This document shows, piece after piece, positions 10,201 to 18,406 of a DNA stretch of 64,000 nucleotides (positions within the stretch are counted from its first letter, which is position 1; each line of letters opens with the position of its first letter). The notes under the pieces were generated by a model, which saw nothing but the letters and a program-made list of their open reading frames with translations, did not search any database and had not been told where the DNA came from. This DNA is from Desertivirga brevis (GTDB taxonomy: Bacteria; Bacteroidota; Bacteroidia; Sphingobacteriales; Sphingobacteriaceae), in the NCBI RefSeq assembly GCF_017355835.1, contig NZ_JAFEWF010000002.1, positions 1 to 64,000 on the forward strand. The letters run 5' to 3'. A program made the translations under genes and the position numbers.

Positions 10201-10383
10201 GGTATACTTACCGTTTGCATTTGTTTGTGTTCCTGTTGTACCACCCTTCACCCTTATACTCACTCCGGGTAACGGTAGCCCGTCACCTTTGTCCGTTACT
10301 GTACCGGTAATGGTACGCTCTTGCGCAATTACGTTAGTAATAAATAGCAGCAAGAGAAAGAAACTAAATAGATTTTTTCTCAT
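7300..10383 (-). CDS. SusC/RagA-type TonB-linked outer membrane transporter
   Basis: The 1027-residue protein starts with a signal peptide ending NVIAQ, then has a carboxypeptidase-regulatory-like domain (about 22-105), a plug domain (about 110-245) and a 22-stranded TonB-dependent beta-barrel. The plug carries the SusC signatures PLIVIDGVPVNN and SVSILKGPAAAALYG followed by GAIIYTTKRG. The barrel ends in VIFNLRVGF with a terminal aromatic residue, as outer-membrane barrels do. With the SusD-like partner downstream it would import a bulky ligand using TonB energy. The SVSILKGPAAAALYGQAAGNGA variant differs from the second SusC in this window, so the two pairs are not recent duplicates. Confidence 0.95.
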   Translation of the reverse strand: MRKNLFSFFLLLLFITNVIAQERTITGTVTDKGDGLPLPGVSIRVKGGTTGTQTNANGKYTLRIPGDNTVIVFSYIGYSNQEVNTGTRTVVDVALGTDATQLGEVVVTALGVTRAERSIGYSVSKVSGEELTKSGEQNVIQGLAAKATGVQVTSSSGTPGASSKIVLRGPATFSGDNQPLIVIDGVPVNNDVNNETAGDDPYNGNLYGVQLSNRAIDINPEDIESVSILKGPAAAALYGQAAGNGAIIYTTKRGKARKGVGITFSSSVELQNVNKLPELQERYGQGANGAFANTTPNSWGPDLLATGAPTFDNLDAFFKTGTSYNNNISLNGGNEKTTFRLSFGSTNMEGIIPNSKFDRYSLRLTGDSELSSRIKVGGTVNFTSSIANRSQNGSNLSGVMLPLLRMPIGFDINNYQNPDGTNNNYFANYDNPLFSSYRNPYKDETNRVFGNVYGDAKISDVFTLSLKVGSDAYGTLGDQIYAFSSRGNDYGDGSGQVNRTNVTFRNLYSDLLLKFDKKFGNNNFRVSGLLGGNINYSQFQSSFQRGRNISIPNFYNFSNFSELYVSNRDNYQRSRALLADVTLDYKNLLFLTLTGRNEWSSTFGKNSDGFFYPKADLSYVFSHLLKNRDIVSYGKVRFAYSNVGISPSVYADRTYYSTPTIADGMTNGFSFPYFGQTGFAISNVISGFGLVPERNIGKEAGLEMKFLNERIGLDLTYYNQTSKDLLLSQPVASSSGFAYKYNNIGKIRNQGLEIGLSGDVIKTKDFNWNAVVNWSKNKNEVLELAPGVTELQVGSGFSDPQSFAIVGKPFGVFYMSKFQRDESGNLLISPSSGLPLKEATQSEVGNPLPDWLMNINNTFSYKNVSFSFLWDIRKGGDIWNGTWQNLNFRGRTKESEARDQTYIIPGVYASGANAGQPNTTQLTGFQYFSNYLGGGGQSNELSVQDGSWVRLRSVNLSYRFNAPKILSRASVQYVELGANLRNVLLFTDYKGVDPETSLTGSDQNLSGLDYFNNPSTRSVIFNLRVGF

Positions 10384-10897
10384 ACTCTCTTTTTAAATTA
10401 ATGATCGAATTATAAATATATGCTATAAAATATAAAACTGGAAAATATTTTATATTTTTTTTACTAATATCTCAAAGGTTAACAAACTTTAGTATGAACT
10501 ACATAAGATATAGTTAAAGAATGTGAACTATTTCTCAAAGGTTTCCCTTATTTCAGTAACAAAAAATGATTAAACGCACTAATTTTTCTATTTCTTATAG
10601 ATTCAGCCGGCAAAAAAGGTTTTTTTTGTAATTATTAAGTCACTTGTTTGATCAGAATAGGCCTTGTATCTTAACTATACAACTTTAACACACCTTAAAG
10701 GTTTTCGGTTTTAAGTAATTTGCTAATTGAACAGGTTAAGGGGAAGGAGCTAAATCAAAGGACTTTTTTTAATAAAATAGGATAAATAAAGCGAAGCTAC
10801 TTTTATGCCCTTCCTTGCCATTACAAACAGATAGGACTGGCAGAAATAAAAAAAGCCCTCACCATAAGTAAGGGCCTCTTAATCTCGCTATTAAAGT
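10384..10897. other. Intergenic region upstream of the first SusC/SusD pair
   Basis: About 510 bases without a credible gene, very AT-rich close to the susC start (10384-10480). The minus strand should contain the promoter for the 7300-10383 gene, but I cannot choose a clear TAnnTTTG element. The far end holds the terminator of the second pair (10847-10876). Confidence 0.55.
10847..10876 (-). terminator. Terminator after the second SusC/SusD pair
   Basis: The minus strand reads GCCCTTAC, a five-base loop, GTGAGGGC and then a run of T. It lies 22 bases past the stop of the SusD gene at 10898, so the two SusCD pairs appear to be separate transcription units. Confidence 0.8.
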
Positions 10898-12394
10898 TTA
10901 TCTATAAATAGGGTTTTGAACCATATTCTCATTAGCTCTAAGCTCAAAACCTGGGATGGGAAGATAATACTCACGATCCGTAGCTTTTAGAACCTTTCTC
11001 GAACCTCCCGCATCATCTGGAGCCTGAATGCTTCTATCAATATCCTTTGCTCGTCTTCTTAAGTCGAAATACCGGTGCCCTTCGAAGGCTAATTCCCTGA
11101 AACGCTCCAAATAGATCTCCTCAATAAGATTATCTTTAGACGTATAGCTTGTAGGCGAATAATTTTCGATCCTTGCACTTCGTAATGTATTAAGATCATT
11201 ATTTGCTAAAGTAATACCACCCGAACCGCTTGAGCTCTCTGCATAAGCTTCTGCCCGTATCAAATACATTTCTGCCACCCTCAGCAACTTCAAATCGGCA
11301 AGACCAACAGTGGTTGTATTATAAGCGTATTTATTAACCAGATAAGGCGTTTTATTAGCCCCACGTGTATTGTCAATTTTGATATAGGAACCGAAGCGAA
11401 CATCAGCAGCCTGGTCAAAGGAATTAATAAGTTTGGGTGAAGCAGCATATTCAACTACCCCAGCAGAAGTTCTGTAAAATGAACCTATACGATCATTGTC
11501 GATATCTTTTTTAAGTTTCCAGATTACCTCAGCATTATTTGCATCAGTCCAAATTCCTGGGAATTGTGCCCGGGTAGACAGAGGAACGGCATTAATCACT
11601 TCAGTTGCGGCCACAGCAGCACTGTCCCATTTTTTTTCGTATAAGAACACACGCGCCTTTATTGCATATACAGCAACCCGGGATAAGCGTGTTACATCAG
11701 TAATGGTAGACGCAGGATAAAGATTTCGTGCAGCTTCAAGATCACCTTCAATTTTGTCGAAACTCTGTTTAACTGTTAGACGAGAAGGTTTTACCGCCCC
11801 TGGTGCATCGTTTACCATTTCCATGTAAGGTATTCCAAGAGCCTGGGGTTCGTAACTTTCAGCATAGCTCTTTAACACACGGAAATGGCAAAAAGCCCGT
11901 ATGGTTAAAAGTTCAGCTTTCAATCTGCTTTTCCGTAGGATTTCATCATTGGTTACCGTTGGCACCCCATCAATAACACGAAGTATTCTATTAGCACGAT
12001 CAATCACAGCATAGTTGGACCCTGTGAAAACAACTGGATTAGTAGGAGTAAGGGAGCTTCCCCAGTTTGCCCAGGTGTTTTGCTCGTCAGGATGAAGTAG
12101 CCACTTATACATATTTACACCATTCCCGGAGACATTCTCCGTGGGCAAATAATTCTCATCCGACATCAAGGAGCTAATAATAATATCAGCATTACCGACC
12201 GTCCTATGCTGAACATTAGTATTTCCCATCGCGCCATATACTCCTGAAACTGCCTGTTCTAAATCAGACATATTTTGAATGGCGACATTTGCCACAATGG
12301 TATCAGTAGGTAAGATATCTAAGGTTTTATTACATGCCGAGGCTGTAAGTAATACCGCACCTGCAATCATGTTTTTTATGTATCTGTTAATCAT
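10898..12394 (-). CDS. SusD/RagB outer membrane lipoprotein
   Basis: The lipoprotein signal ends LLTASAC, with the lipidated Cys near residue 21. The sequence has the RagB/SusD layout: an N-terminal SusD segment with AVSGVYGAMGN, the central RAFCHFRVLKSYAE helix, and the C-terminal block with IEEIYLERFRELAFEGHRYFDLRR, which is diagnostic of this family. At 498 residues it is of usual size. It is the surface ligand-binding partner of the SusC protein encoded 8 bases upstream. No enzyme genes accompany the pair, so its substrate is unknown. Confidence 0.95.
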   Translation of the reverse strand: MINRYIKNMIAGAVLLTASACNKTLDILPTDTIVANVAIQNMSDLEQAVSGVYGAMGNTNVQHRTVGNADIIISSLMSDENYLPTENVSGNGVNMYKWLLHPDEQNTWANWGSSLTPTNPVVFTGSNYAVIDRANRILRVIDGVPTVTNDEILRKSRLKAELLTIRAFCHFRVLKSYAESYEPQALGIPYMEMVNDAPGAVKPSRLTVKQSFDKIEGDLEAARNLYPASTITDVTRLSRVAVYAIKARVFLYEKKWDSAAVAATEVINAVPLSTRAQFPGIWTDANNAEVIWKLKKDIDNDRIGSFYRTSAGVVEYAASPKLINSFDQAADVRFGSYIKIDNTRGANKTPYLVNKYAYNTTTVGLADLKLLRVAEMYLIRAEAYAESSSGSGGITLANNDLNTLRSARIENYSPTSYTSKDNLIEEIYLERFRELAFEGHRYFDLRRRAKDIDRSIQAPDDAGGSRKVLKATDREYYLPIPGFELRANENMVQNPIYR

Positions 12395-12402
12395 ACCGTC
12401 TA

Positions 12403-15400
12403 TTAAAAATTAACGTTCAGTCCAAGTGAAAAAGTGCGGGCTGTTGGATATTCAAACATGGATATATTATTATTGTCCTCTGGATCGAAGCCGGTCCATT
12501 TCGTCCATGTGTACAGGTTCTGTCCCTGCAAATACACCATTGCATTCCTTACCCTCAATTTTGAACTTAAATTCCGAGGGATCGTATAACCAAGAGTCAA
12601 ATTTCGAAAACGAATGTAGGATGCATCTTCAATATCTTTGGAGGATAATCTCCGTGCGCTATTTCTATCATATCGCTGTATATCCGTTATATCCCCCGGG
12701 TTTCTCCATCTTCTTAAAATAGCAGTTGATTTGTTTGAGGTCGCAAACGAAGGGCTCTCATTATAAAGCGGCTCGTTATTTAATCGGTAATAACCATTTA
12801 CAAAAGAAAACAAGGCATTTAACGAGAAATCTTTGTATTTAATATTTGAAGTAAAACCACCAACAAAAGGAGGGATGTAAGAACCAAAACCAGTCACGTT
12901 CTGATTAGCTGGATCGTACGTATTTGTAATAGTTCCATCTCTATTAAAATACATTGCGTCGCCAGTTTGCATAAAGACTCCCGCCCATTTCACGGCATAT
13001 TGTGTACCGAAGGGAAGACCTTCACGAACAATAGTAGTTCCAACAATAAAATCACTAAGTTGACCCAGATCAAGTACTTTATTTTTATTGTAATTAAAGT
13101 TAGCACCTATCCTTAGGAAGAAGTCTTTCTTACTCACAATGTCACCGAACAATTCACCTTCTATTCCTCTATTCCTCATTTTACCAGCATTTATCCTTGA
13201 TGTAATAAAGCCTGAGGTGGAAGACAGGGGTTGATCAATAAATAAGTTTGAAGAGGTTTTATTATACCAGTCGAACGACCCGTAGATCCGGTTTTTAAGT
13301 AGAGAAAAATCTGTCCCAAAATTTAGTTGATGTGTAATTTCCCAGTTATAATCAGAGTTACCCGGCGAATTAGCTACAATTCCTGTTGCCCCGCTATACT
13401 TAGTTGTCTCATAGGTAGAAAAGGCATTAAAATTTCCCGGGAACTGAGAACCTGTTTTACCATAACTACCACGGAATTTCAACCCATCTAAAAAATAAAT
13501 GTCCTTTAAAAATTCTTCTTCTTTTGCATTCCAACTTAATCCAGCCGAATAGAAACCTGTCCATCTATTATCTCTTCCCACTACAGAAGATCCATCATAT
13601 CGGTAATTAACATTTATAGAATATCTCTTATCATAATTATAGGTAGCAAGACCAATTAATGAAACTAGCGCACTCTGGGTTCTGCTACCTGTAGCCATAG
13701 AGGGCGCCGTTGTAGAATTAGGAATTCCTGCGGGCGACCCAAGTAATTTAGGGTTAATGCCATTACCTACGAAGGTGGTCGATTTATACTTTAGACGATT
13801 AAGCTCAAATAGTCCTTTTAAGTCTAGTTGGTGTTTATCGGCCCAGCTTTTTTTATAATTAATTCCAGAAGTCGAGACATATTGTAAATTCCTATTTACC
13901 ACTTCCGTATAAGAACCAAGTTTTGCTTGAGAAGTGGGTACAGTTCTGGTCAACAGAGTTCTGATATAATCCAAATCACGAAAGTCTACACCAAAGGTTG
14001 TGGTAGCGTAAAGATCATCTGTTAATTTATACTGAAGCTTTGTGGTAAACATTGCTTTAATAAGGTCACTTGCACTTGTTGCGTCTAGCATTCGCTCAAT
14101 AGCAGAAGACCCTTCGCGCTGATCTAAAATTGGATTAGGAGCCGAACCAGCGTTCCCAGGATGATAAAGCACACCATTAATATAGGGTTGTTCGTAAGGA
14201 AGCGCATAATAAACCGAAGCAAAAGGATTAAAGGAAGAAGAATTATTTTCATTCTCAATTCCGCTTGTCCTTGAATATCCTAAACCAAGACTTACATTAG
14301 CAGAAAATCTTTTTTCGGTAAAATCAAGGTTAGTACGAAAAGCATAACGCTTCATATAAGATTCTTCAGCGATTCCATCTTGATCGAAATACTCTCCAGA
14401 ACTGAAAAACCTAATTTTATCAGTACCTCCTGAAGCACTCACATTATGGCGTTGATACTTACCGTTCCTGAAAAAAACATCCCGCCAATCAGTATTAATA
14501 TTCCTTAAACTATCAAGGATCCGCGCATTGACAGCCTTTGCGGCATCAGAAAGATTCAAATTTGCAGGATTTCTATCTGAAAAGTTCCAACCAGGTACAC
14601 TTACGCTTCTCCAGGTATCCGGCGATTCAATACCAACCTCTTCTTCAAATTGAAGACGCTGCGCTGAAGTCATCATACTATAATTATCATTATTCTTCAC
14701 ACTCACCCCCAGCTGAGAATTATAGTTGAACTTCAAAGGGCCAACGGCTCCACGCTTGGTAGTCACAACTACCACACCATTTGAACCTCTGGATCCATAA
14801 AGAGCAGTAGCCGCAGCATCTTTAAGAACAGTTACGGATTGTATATCGGCCGAATTAATGGCATAAACAATAGTACTTTCTGTAGGAACATCATCGACAA
14901 TAAACAAAGGGTTAGTAGATCCATTAATGGTGCTGACACCTCTCACAATTAATCTTGCAGCCGAGCCAGGTTGTCCCGAACCTGCAGTTACATAAACTCC
15001 GGAAGCTTGTCCCTGTAATGCGTGCTCAAAAGACCCTACAGGCACCTGGTTAATTTGTTGTGCAGTAAGTACGGCGGCTACCCCTGAAAATTGCTGACGC
15101 TTTTCCCTGCCGTAACCTGTAATGACCACTTCCTTTAAAGAGGCATCGTTAGGAATCAATCCAACTTTAATAGAGCTTTCTGATTCCCGCACTCTTACAG
15201 TCAAAGTTTGATAACCTACATAGGCAAACTCTAGTTCACTATTTCCGGCTATATCTACTTGAAAATTCCCGTCCGCATCTGTCTGCGTAACTGTTTTACT
15301 CCCCTTAACCTTAATACTCACTCCTGGTAAAACTTCATTGTTGTCATTTGAGATAACACTGCCTTTGATGTTTTTCTGCTGCCCGAAAGCAGAAATAACT

Positions 15401-15441
15401 ATCAGTTGCACAAGAAGTAAACAGGATAAAAATTTGCCCAT
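12403..15441 (-). CDS. SusC/RagA-type TonB-linked outer membrane transporter
   Basis: This 1012-residue protein has a signal peptide ending VISAFGQ, a carboxypeptidase-regulatory-like domain (about 23-105), the TonB-dependent plug (about 115-230) and a beta-barrel. Family signatures are EVVITGYGREKRQQ, NPLFIVDDVPTES and SVTVLKDAAATALYGSRGSNGVVVVTTKRG. The barrel ends in FSLGLNVNF. It is the first gene of a two-gene unit with the SusD gene downstream. The 5' end faces the divergent padR gene; a possible promoter on the minus strand has TTTG at 15524-15527 and TTAATTTG at 15494-15501 with a 22-base spacer. Regulation by the neighbouring PadR is possible but not shown. Confidence 0.95.
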   Translation of the reverse strand: MGKFLSCLLLVQLIVISAFGQQKNIKGSVISNDNNEVLPGVSIKVKGSKTVTQTDADGNFQVDIAGNSELEFAYVGYQTLTVRVRESESSIKVGLIPNDASLKEVVITGYGREKRQQFSGVAAVLTAQQINQVPVGSFEHALQGQASGVYVTAGSGQPGSAARLIVRGVSTINGSTNPLFIVDDVPTESTIVYAINSADIQSVTVLKDAAATALYGSRGSNGVVVVTTKRGAVGPLKFNYNSQLGVSVKNNDNYSMMTSAQRLQFEEEVGIESPDTWRSVSVPGWNFSDRNPANLNLSDAAKAVNARILDSLRNINTDWRDVFFRNGKYQRHNVSASGGTDKIRFFSSGEYFDQDGIAEESYMKRYAFRTNLDFTEKRFSANVSLGLGYSRTSGIENENNSSSFNPFASVYYALPYEQPYINGVLYHPGNAGSAPNPILDQREGSSAIERMLDATSASDLIKAMFTTKLQYKLTDDLYATTTFGVDFRDLDYIRTLLTRTVPTSQAKLGSYTEVVNRNLQYVSTSGINYKKSWADKHQLDLKGLFELNRLKYKSTTFVGNGINPKLLGSPAGIPNSTTAPSMATGSRTQSALVSLIGLATYNYDKRYSINVNYRYDGSSVVGRDNRWTGFYSAGLSWNAKEEEFLKDIYFLDGLKFRGSYGKTGSQFPGNFNAFSTYETTKYSGATGIVANSPGNSDYNWEITHQLNFGTDFSLLKNRIYGSFDWYNKTSSNLFIDQPLSSTSGFITSRINAGKMRNRGIEGELFGDIVSKKDFFLRIGANFNYNKNKVLDLGQLSDFIVGTTIVREGLPFGTQYAVKWAGVFMQTGDAMYFNRDGTITNTYDPANQNVTGFGSYIPPFVGGFTSNIKYKDFSLNALFSFVNGYYRLNNEPLYNESPSFATSNKSTAILRRWRNPGDITDIQRYDRNSARRLSSKDIEDASYIRFRNLTLGYTIPRNLSSKLRVRNAMVYLQGQNLYTWTKWTGFDPEDNNNISMFEYPTARTFSLGLNVNF

Positions 15442-15611
15442 TTTTTATCTATGTGTTTAAAGTTATAAAAATGTACTCTTTATTCTACTCTCGCAAATTA
15501 AAGTTTCCTAAATTTTTGAAAAACAAAGCCACTTTCGTTTAGAAATATTAAAAAAATGCGAACCGATTGACATTTTAATTATAAAATTAAAAAAAATAAC
15601 AAACAAGGTAG

Positions 15612-15649
15612 TATGCATTGCATAGTACAAGCTAAAACATATATCTTTG
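15612..15649 (+). promoter_or_regulatory. padR promoter with overlapping palindromic operator candidate
   Basis: A -33 TTG (15618-15620) and a perfect -7 TATCTTTG (15642-15649) are separated by 21 bases. The predicted start site is about four bases before the ATG at 15657, so the message is nearly leaderless. A perfect 13-bp palindrome, TATGCATTGCATA (15612-15624), covers the -33 box. PadR proteins usually repress their own operon through such dyads, so this is a good operator candidate, but binding is inferred. Confidence 0.6.
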
Positions 15650-15656
15650 TATTGTT

Positions 15657-15998
15657 ATGATAGTAGAAAATACACAAACCCAAATGCGAAAGGGGATACT
15701 TGAATATTGTATTCTATCAATTATATCAAGAGGAGAGATATACGCCTCTGATATAATATCCGAATTGAAAAAAGCACGACTGCTTGTTGTCGAAGGAACT
15801 CTATATCCATTGCTAACAAGGTTGAAAAACAATGGGCTTCTTTCTTACAACTGGATAGAATCTACCTCCGGGCCCCCAAGAAAATATTATACACTTACTG
15901 CAGCCGGCAAGGAAGTATTGACACAGCTAGACCACACCTGGACAGAACTTGTCTTTGCAGTTAACACTTCACTTGAAGGAAGGACACCCACATCATAA
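15657..15998 (+). CDS. PadR-family transcriptional regulator
   Basis: A 113-residue winged-helix protein containing the characteristic PadR core: MRKGILEYCILSIIS, then YASDIISELKK, VVEGTLYPLLTRLKNNGLLSY and GPPRKYYTLTAAG, the wing with the conserved Arg-Lys-Tyr-Tyr. It is the short form without a long C-terminal dimerisation arm. It is followed 20 bases later by a PspC-domain membrane protein gene, a pairing common in Bacteroidota, and probably represses this operon. The start at 15657 is chosen because the leading ENTQTQ segment fits family members; the promoter is so close that the mRNA would have almost no 5' untranslated region. Confidence 0.92.
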   Translation: MIVENTQTQMRKGILEYCILSIISRGEIYASDIISELKKARLLVVEGTLYPLLTRLKNNGLLSYNWIESTSGPPRKYYTLTAAGKEVLTQLDHTWTELVFAVNTSLEGRTPTS

Positions 15999-16018
15999 AC
16001 CGCTAAACTTTTAAAATC

Positions 16019-17596
16019 ATGAATAAGACTATCATCATCAACATAAATGGCATTGTTTTCCATATCGAGGAAGATGCTTACGAAGTATTAAAAAGCTATA
16101 TGACGGAAGTAAAAAGGCATTTTGCCTATTCAGCCGATAGCGACGAGATTATCACTGATATAGAGAACCGGCTGGCAGAAATGTTTAACGAACGTCTTGC
16201 CTCGCCAAATAAGCAGGTTATTGTATTGCAGGATGTGGAGGAGGTTGTTGCTGTTATGGGTTCGGTTAACGACTTTGATTATCCCACAGAGGATCGCAAT
16301 AGCGCAAATACCTCAGGAAGCTCTGAAAAACGTCTTCTTCGTGATGCCGATGACAAACAGATCGCCGGCGTATGCTCTGGTCTTGGCCATTACCTGGATA
16401 TCGAAGCTAAGTGGATTCGGTTGATTATGATCGTTTTGGCGCTAACCACCGGGACAACAATTATATTATACGCTATATTATGGGTTGTTGTACCAGAAGC
16501 TCGCACAAGACAGGAGAAAATGGCAATGAAAGGCGAGCCGATCAACTTACAAAGCTTTAAAAAAACCTTTGAAACGGAAGGTGAATACGAAAGAACTGCA
16601 GGACATTCAAGAAGCAGCGATTCTATATCAAATGTAATAGGCAGTATTGTCAATTTTATAGGAAGAGTAGTGAAAATCGTAGTGAAAACACTGGGACTAT
16701 TCATTGCTATTGCCGGATCAATGGCACTTATTGCACTTATAGGAGCACTGATCTTTGGGATAGGCTTCTTCAAAGACGGGGAAGCTTATAACTTCATCAT
16801 CAATACTGTTAGTCCCAGGTACCAATCAGAAGTGCTTTTCAGCGCATTTATACTCTTGGCAATCCCACTCGTAGCTTTAATATCATTTGCTATCAGGGTA
16901 ATATTTAACTACAGGGTGATCTCAAGAACCGGAGCATTCGCAATGCTTATCCTATGGCTAACCGGTTTTGGAATGGCAGTATTTTATGGCTCTAAAATAG
17001 CGTCTGAGTTTAAGGTGGACGCAGGGATTGAACAGGAAGTTCAAATTTCAAAGCGTGCCACTTACCACATTAAACTTAATCGAAGCAGATCCCTTAGCAG
17101 GCAGGATAGCTTAAGTCTGGACCTTAATCAAAACTTTAAAGGTCAGATCATATCTGAAGACAACGAGGGCTTTGATAACCTCGATATTAATATTAGCATA
17201 GAAAAAAGCGATACTAGCTTTCCTTTAGTAATAAAGCAATTTAAGGCTAGAGGGAAAAATCTGGAAGCAGCATTGAAAAACGCTCAAGCTATAAGTTATA
17301 ATATGCTAGAGCAAGATTCAATACTAATGTTCGACAAGCATTTTAAGATAAAAGATCAGGTACCGTTTCGTGCTCAGGAGCTTAACTTGATAGTGAAAAT
17401 CCCTGTAGGAACAAGACTGGTCATTGAAAATGATGTAGCTCACCATATCAGGAATGGGAACGTGTGGGACTGCAAGGTCAAAGAAGATGACTGGTCAAGT
17501 CCTATGGACGTGATCATGACTGAAGACGGATTGAAATGTATTAAAGATCTTGATGATAATAAGGACCAGCAAGATTCGACACAGGTTGTTCAATAA
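16019..17596 (+). CDS. PspC-domain membrane protein
   Basis: Residues 1-95 form an N-terminal soluble segment with INGIVFHIEEDAYEVLKSY and ITDIENRLAEMF, found in many Bacteroidota PspC proteins. A PspC domain follows at about 103-162 (KRLLRDADDKQIAGVCSGLGHYLDIE, then a membrane helix ending ILWVVVPEA). Three further membrane segments lie at about 215-245, 275-295 and 305-325, and the C-terminal 200 residues look like an extracytoplasmic beta-rich domain. PspC in proteobacteria senses envelope stress; here the role is only presumed to be envelope-related. It is the second gene of the padR unit. Confidence 0.88.
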   Translation: MNKTIIININGIVFHIEEDAYEVLKSYMTEVKRHFAYSADSDEIITDIENRLAEMFNERLASPNKQVIVLQDVEEVVAVMGSVNDFDYPTEDRNSANTSGSSEKRLLRDADDKQIAGVCSGLGHYLDIEAKWIRLIMIVLALTTGTTIILYAILWVVVPEARTRQEKMAMKGEPINLQSFKKTFETEGEYERTAGHSRSSDSISNVIGSIVNFIGRVVKIVVKTLGLFIAIAGSMALIALIGALIFGIGFFKDGEAYNFIINTVSPRYQSEVLFSAFILLAIPLVALISFAIRVIFNYRVISRTGAFAMLILWLTGFGMAVFYGSKIASEFKVDAGIEQEVQISKRATYHIKLNRSRSLSRQDSLSLDLNQNFKGQIISEDNEGFDNLDINISIEKSDTSFPLVIKQFKARGKNLEAALKNAQAISYNMLEQDSILMFDKHFKIKDQVPFRAQELNLIVKIPVGTRLVIENDVAHHIRNGNVWDCKVKEDDWSSPMDVIMTEDGLKCIKDLDDNKDQQDSTQVVQ

Positions 17597-17600
17597 AAAA

Positions 17601-17738
17601 CTACTTGACTTTAGGGTGAGTAGAGAACAATGAGTATTTGTCGAAAACATCAGCTGAATTGCTGTTTCCTACTTTAGTCATCAATAAAACTACTCCAATA
17701 ATGCCGAGTAAAATGTAAAAAGCTTTTTTCCAGTTCAT
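17601..17738 (-). CDS. Small single-pass membrane protein (45 residues)
   Basis: A 45-codon frame runs from an ATG at 17738 to a TAG at 17601, ending five bases from the stop of the convergent PspC gene. The product begins MNWKKAF, has one hydrophobic helix (about residues 6-20, YILLGIIGVVLLM) and then a polar tail containing DVFDKYSLFSTHPKVK. A positive N-terminus followed by a helix suggests an inner-membrane protein with its tail outside. I recognise no family. A perfect 10-bp inverted repeat lies 34 bases upstream. No ribosome-binding site is visible, which is usual here. It could be a chance frame, but the composition looks coding. Confidence 0.5.
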   Translation of the reverse strand: MNWKKAFYILLGIIGVVLLMTKVGNSNSADVFDKYSLFSTHPKVK

Positions 17739-17771
17739 GACAATAATTGTATGGTTTAAAAGGCTAATGCC

Positions 17772-17799
17772 TCCCAACTGAGAGATTATTCAGTTGGGA
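17772..17799. repeat. Perfect 10-bp inverted repeat upstream of the small membrane protein
   Basis: TCCCAACTGA (17772-17781) and TCAGTTGGGA (17790-17799) are exact inverse copies with an 8-base loop. No T run follows on either strand, so it does not look like a terminator. It may be an operator, or a structured leader of the 17601-17738 gene. Confidence 0.7.
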
Positions 17800-17938
17800 T
17801 AAGATTAAGCCGATAGGTAGATGAGGGCAAAACGTTGATACAAATCTCAAGATAATTGGTCTACGGGTCAATTGGGAAAAGCACCCTTTTTTCAGTACGT
17901 GAAATACGAAAGTCAGGCTGACCAGAAAGGGATAACGC

Positions 17939-17995
17939 AACCCTAGTTAGGGTTAAAAAACTTCTTCAGACTTTCGCTATTGAAAAATATCTTTA
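17939..17995 (+). promoter_or_regulatory. Possible promoter/operator of the 18023-20413 operon
   Basis: TATCTTTA (17988-17995) is one base from the -7 consensus and lies about 28 bases before the ATG at 18023; its -33 box is weak. A small palindrome, AACCCTA-GT-TAGGGTT (17939-17954), lies just upstream and could be an operator. Both are suggestions from position and sequence only. Confidence 0.3.
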
Positions 17996-18022
17996 CACTT
18001 TCGTTAATCCCCAACAATTTTT

Positions 18023-18397
18023 ATGGCAGAAAGAAAACCGGGAAGCCCTATTCCCGCCTCGCTTTATCAAGCGATGAAAGATGAGTATCAAAAGAAAAGG
18101 TTAAACCTGATTAAAGAACAACTCGGCATTGATGATACCAGAAAGATCTGGTTCTCAAAAAAAACAATTGATGAATTATTTAAAGCGGCAGGGGCCACAG
18201 AAGAAAATTCTGATAAATTTGGCCTCGAAATCCATTACGGCGTAGTACCAGAAGACAGGCAGGGAGTACCGATCCCCGACGAGTGTGTAGGATTACATAA
18301 TGTGATTTTAACTGCAACAAATGATGATTCACTCCTGGGAGATGAGGATAAAGACATTGCGTATGACAATGGTACCATGTGTCCTCCCCTTTGTTAA
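18023..18397 (+). CDS. Unknown 124-residue protein with C-terminal Cys pair
   Basis: I do not recognise a named family. The protein is soluble, without signal peptide or membrane segment. The N-terminal half is basic and helical (MAERKPGSPIPASLYQAMKD through IKEQLGIDDTRKIWFSKKT), and the C-terminal half has a conserved-looking IHYGVVPED and ends in NGTMCPPLC, so the only two cysteines are within five residues of the end. It starts a four-gene operon, with a 9-base gap to the next gene and a histidine kinase and response regulator downstream. The terminal CPPLC could bind a metal or form a disulfide, and the operon context suggests a role connected with the sensory system, but this is inference. 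Confidence 0.75.
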   Translation: MAERKPGSPIPASLYQAMKDEYQKKRLNLIKEQLGIDDTRKIWFSKKTIDELFKAAGATEENSDKFGLEIHYGVVPEDRQGVPIPDECVGLHNVILTATNDDSLLGDEDKDIAYDNGTMCPPLC

Positions 18398-18406
18398 GAG
18401 ATTAAA

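Noticed and set aside
17881..17980. An inverted pair CGAAAGTC/GACTTTCG upstream of 18023 as an operator
   Set aside because: The 8-bp arms are about 60 bases apart and of a length expected by chance.
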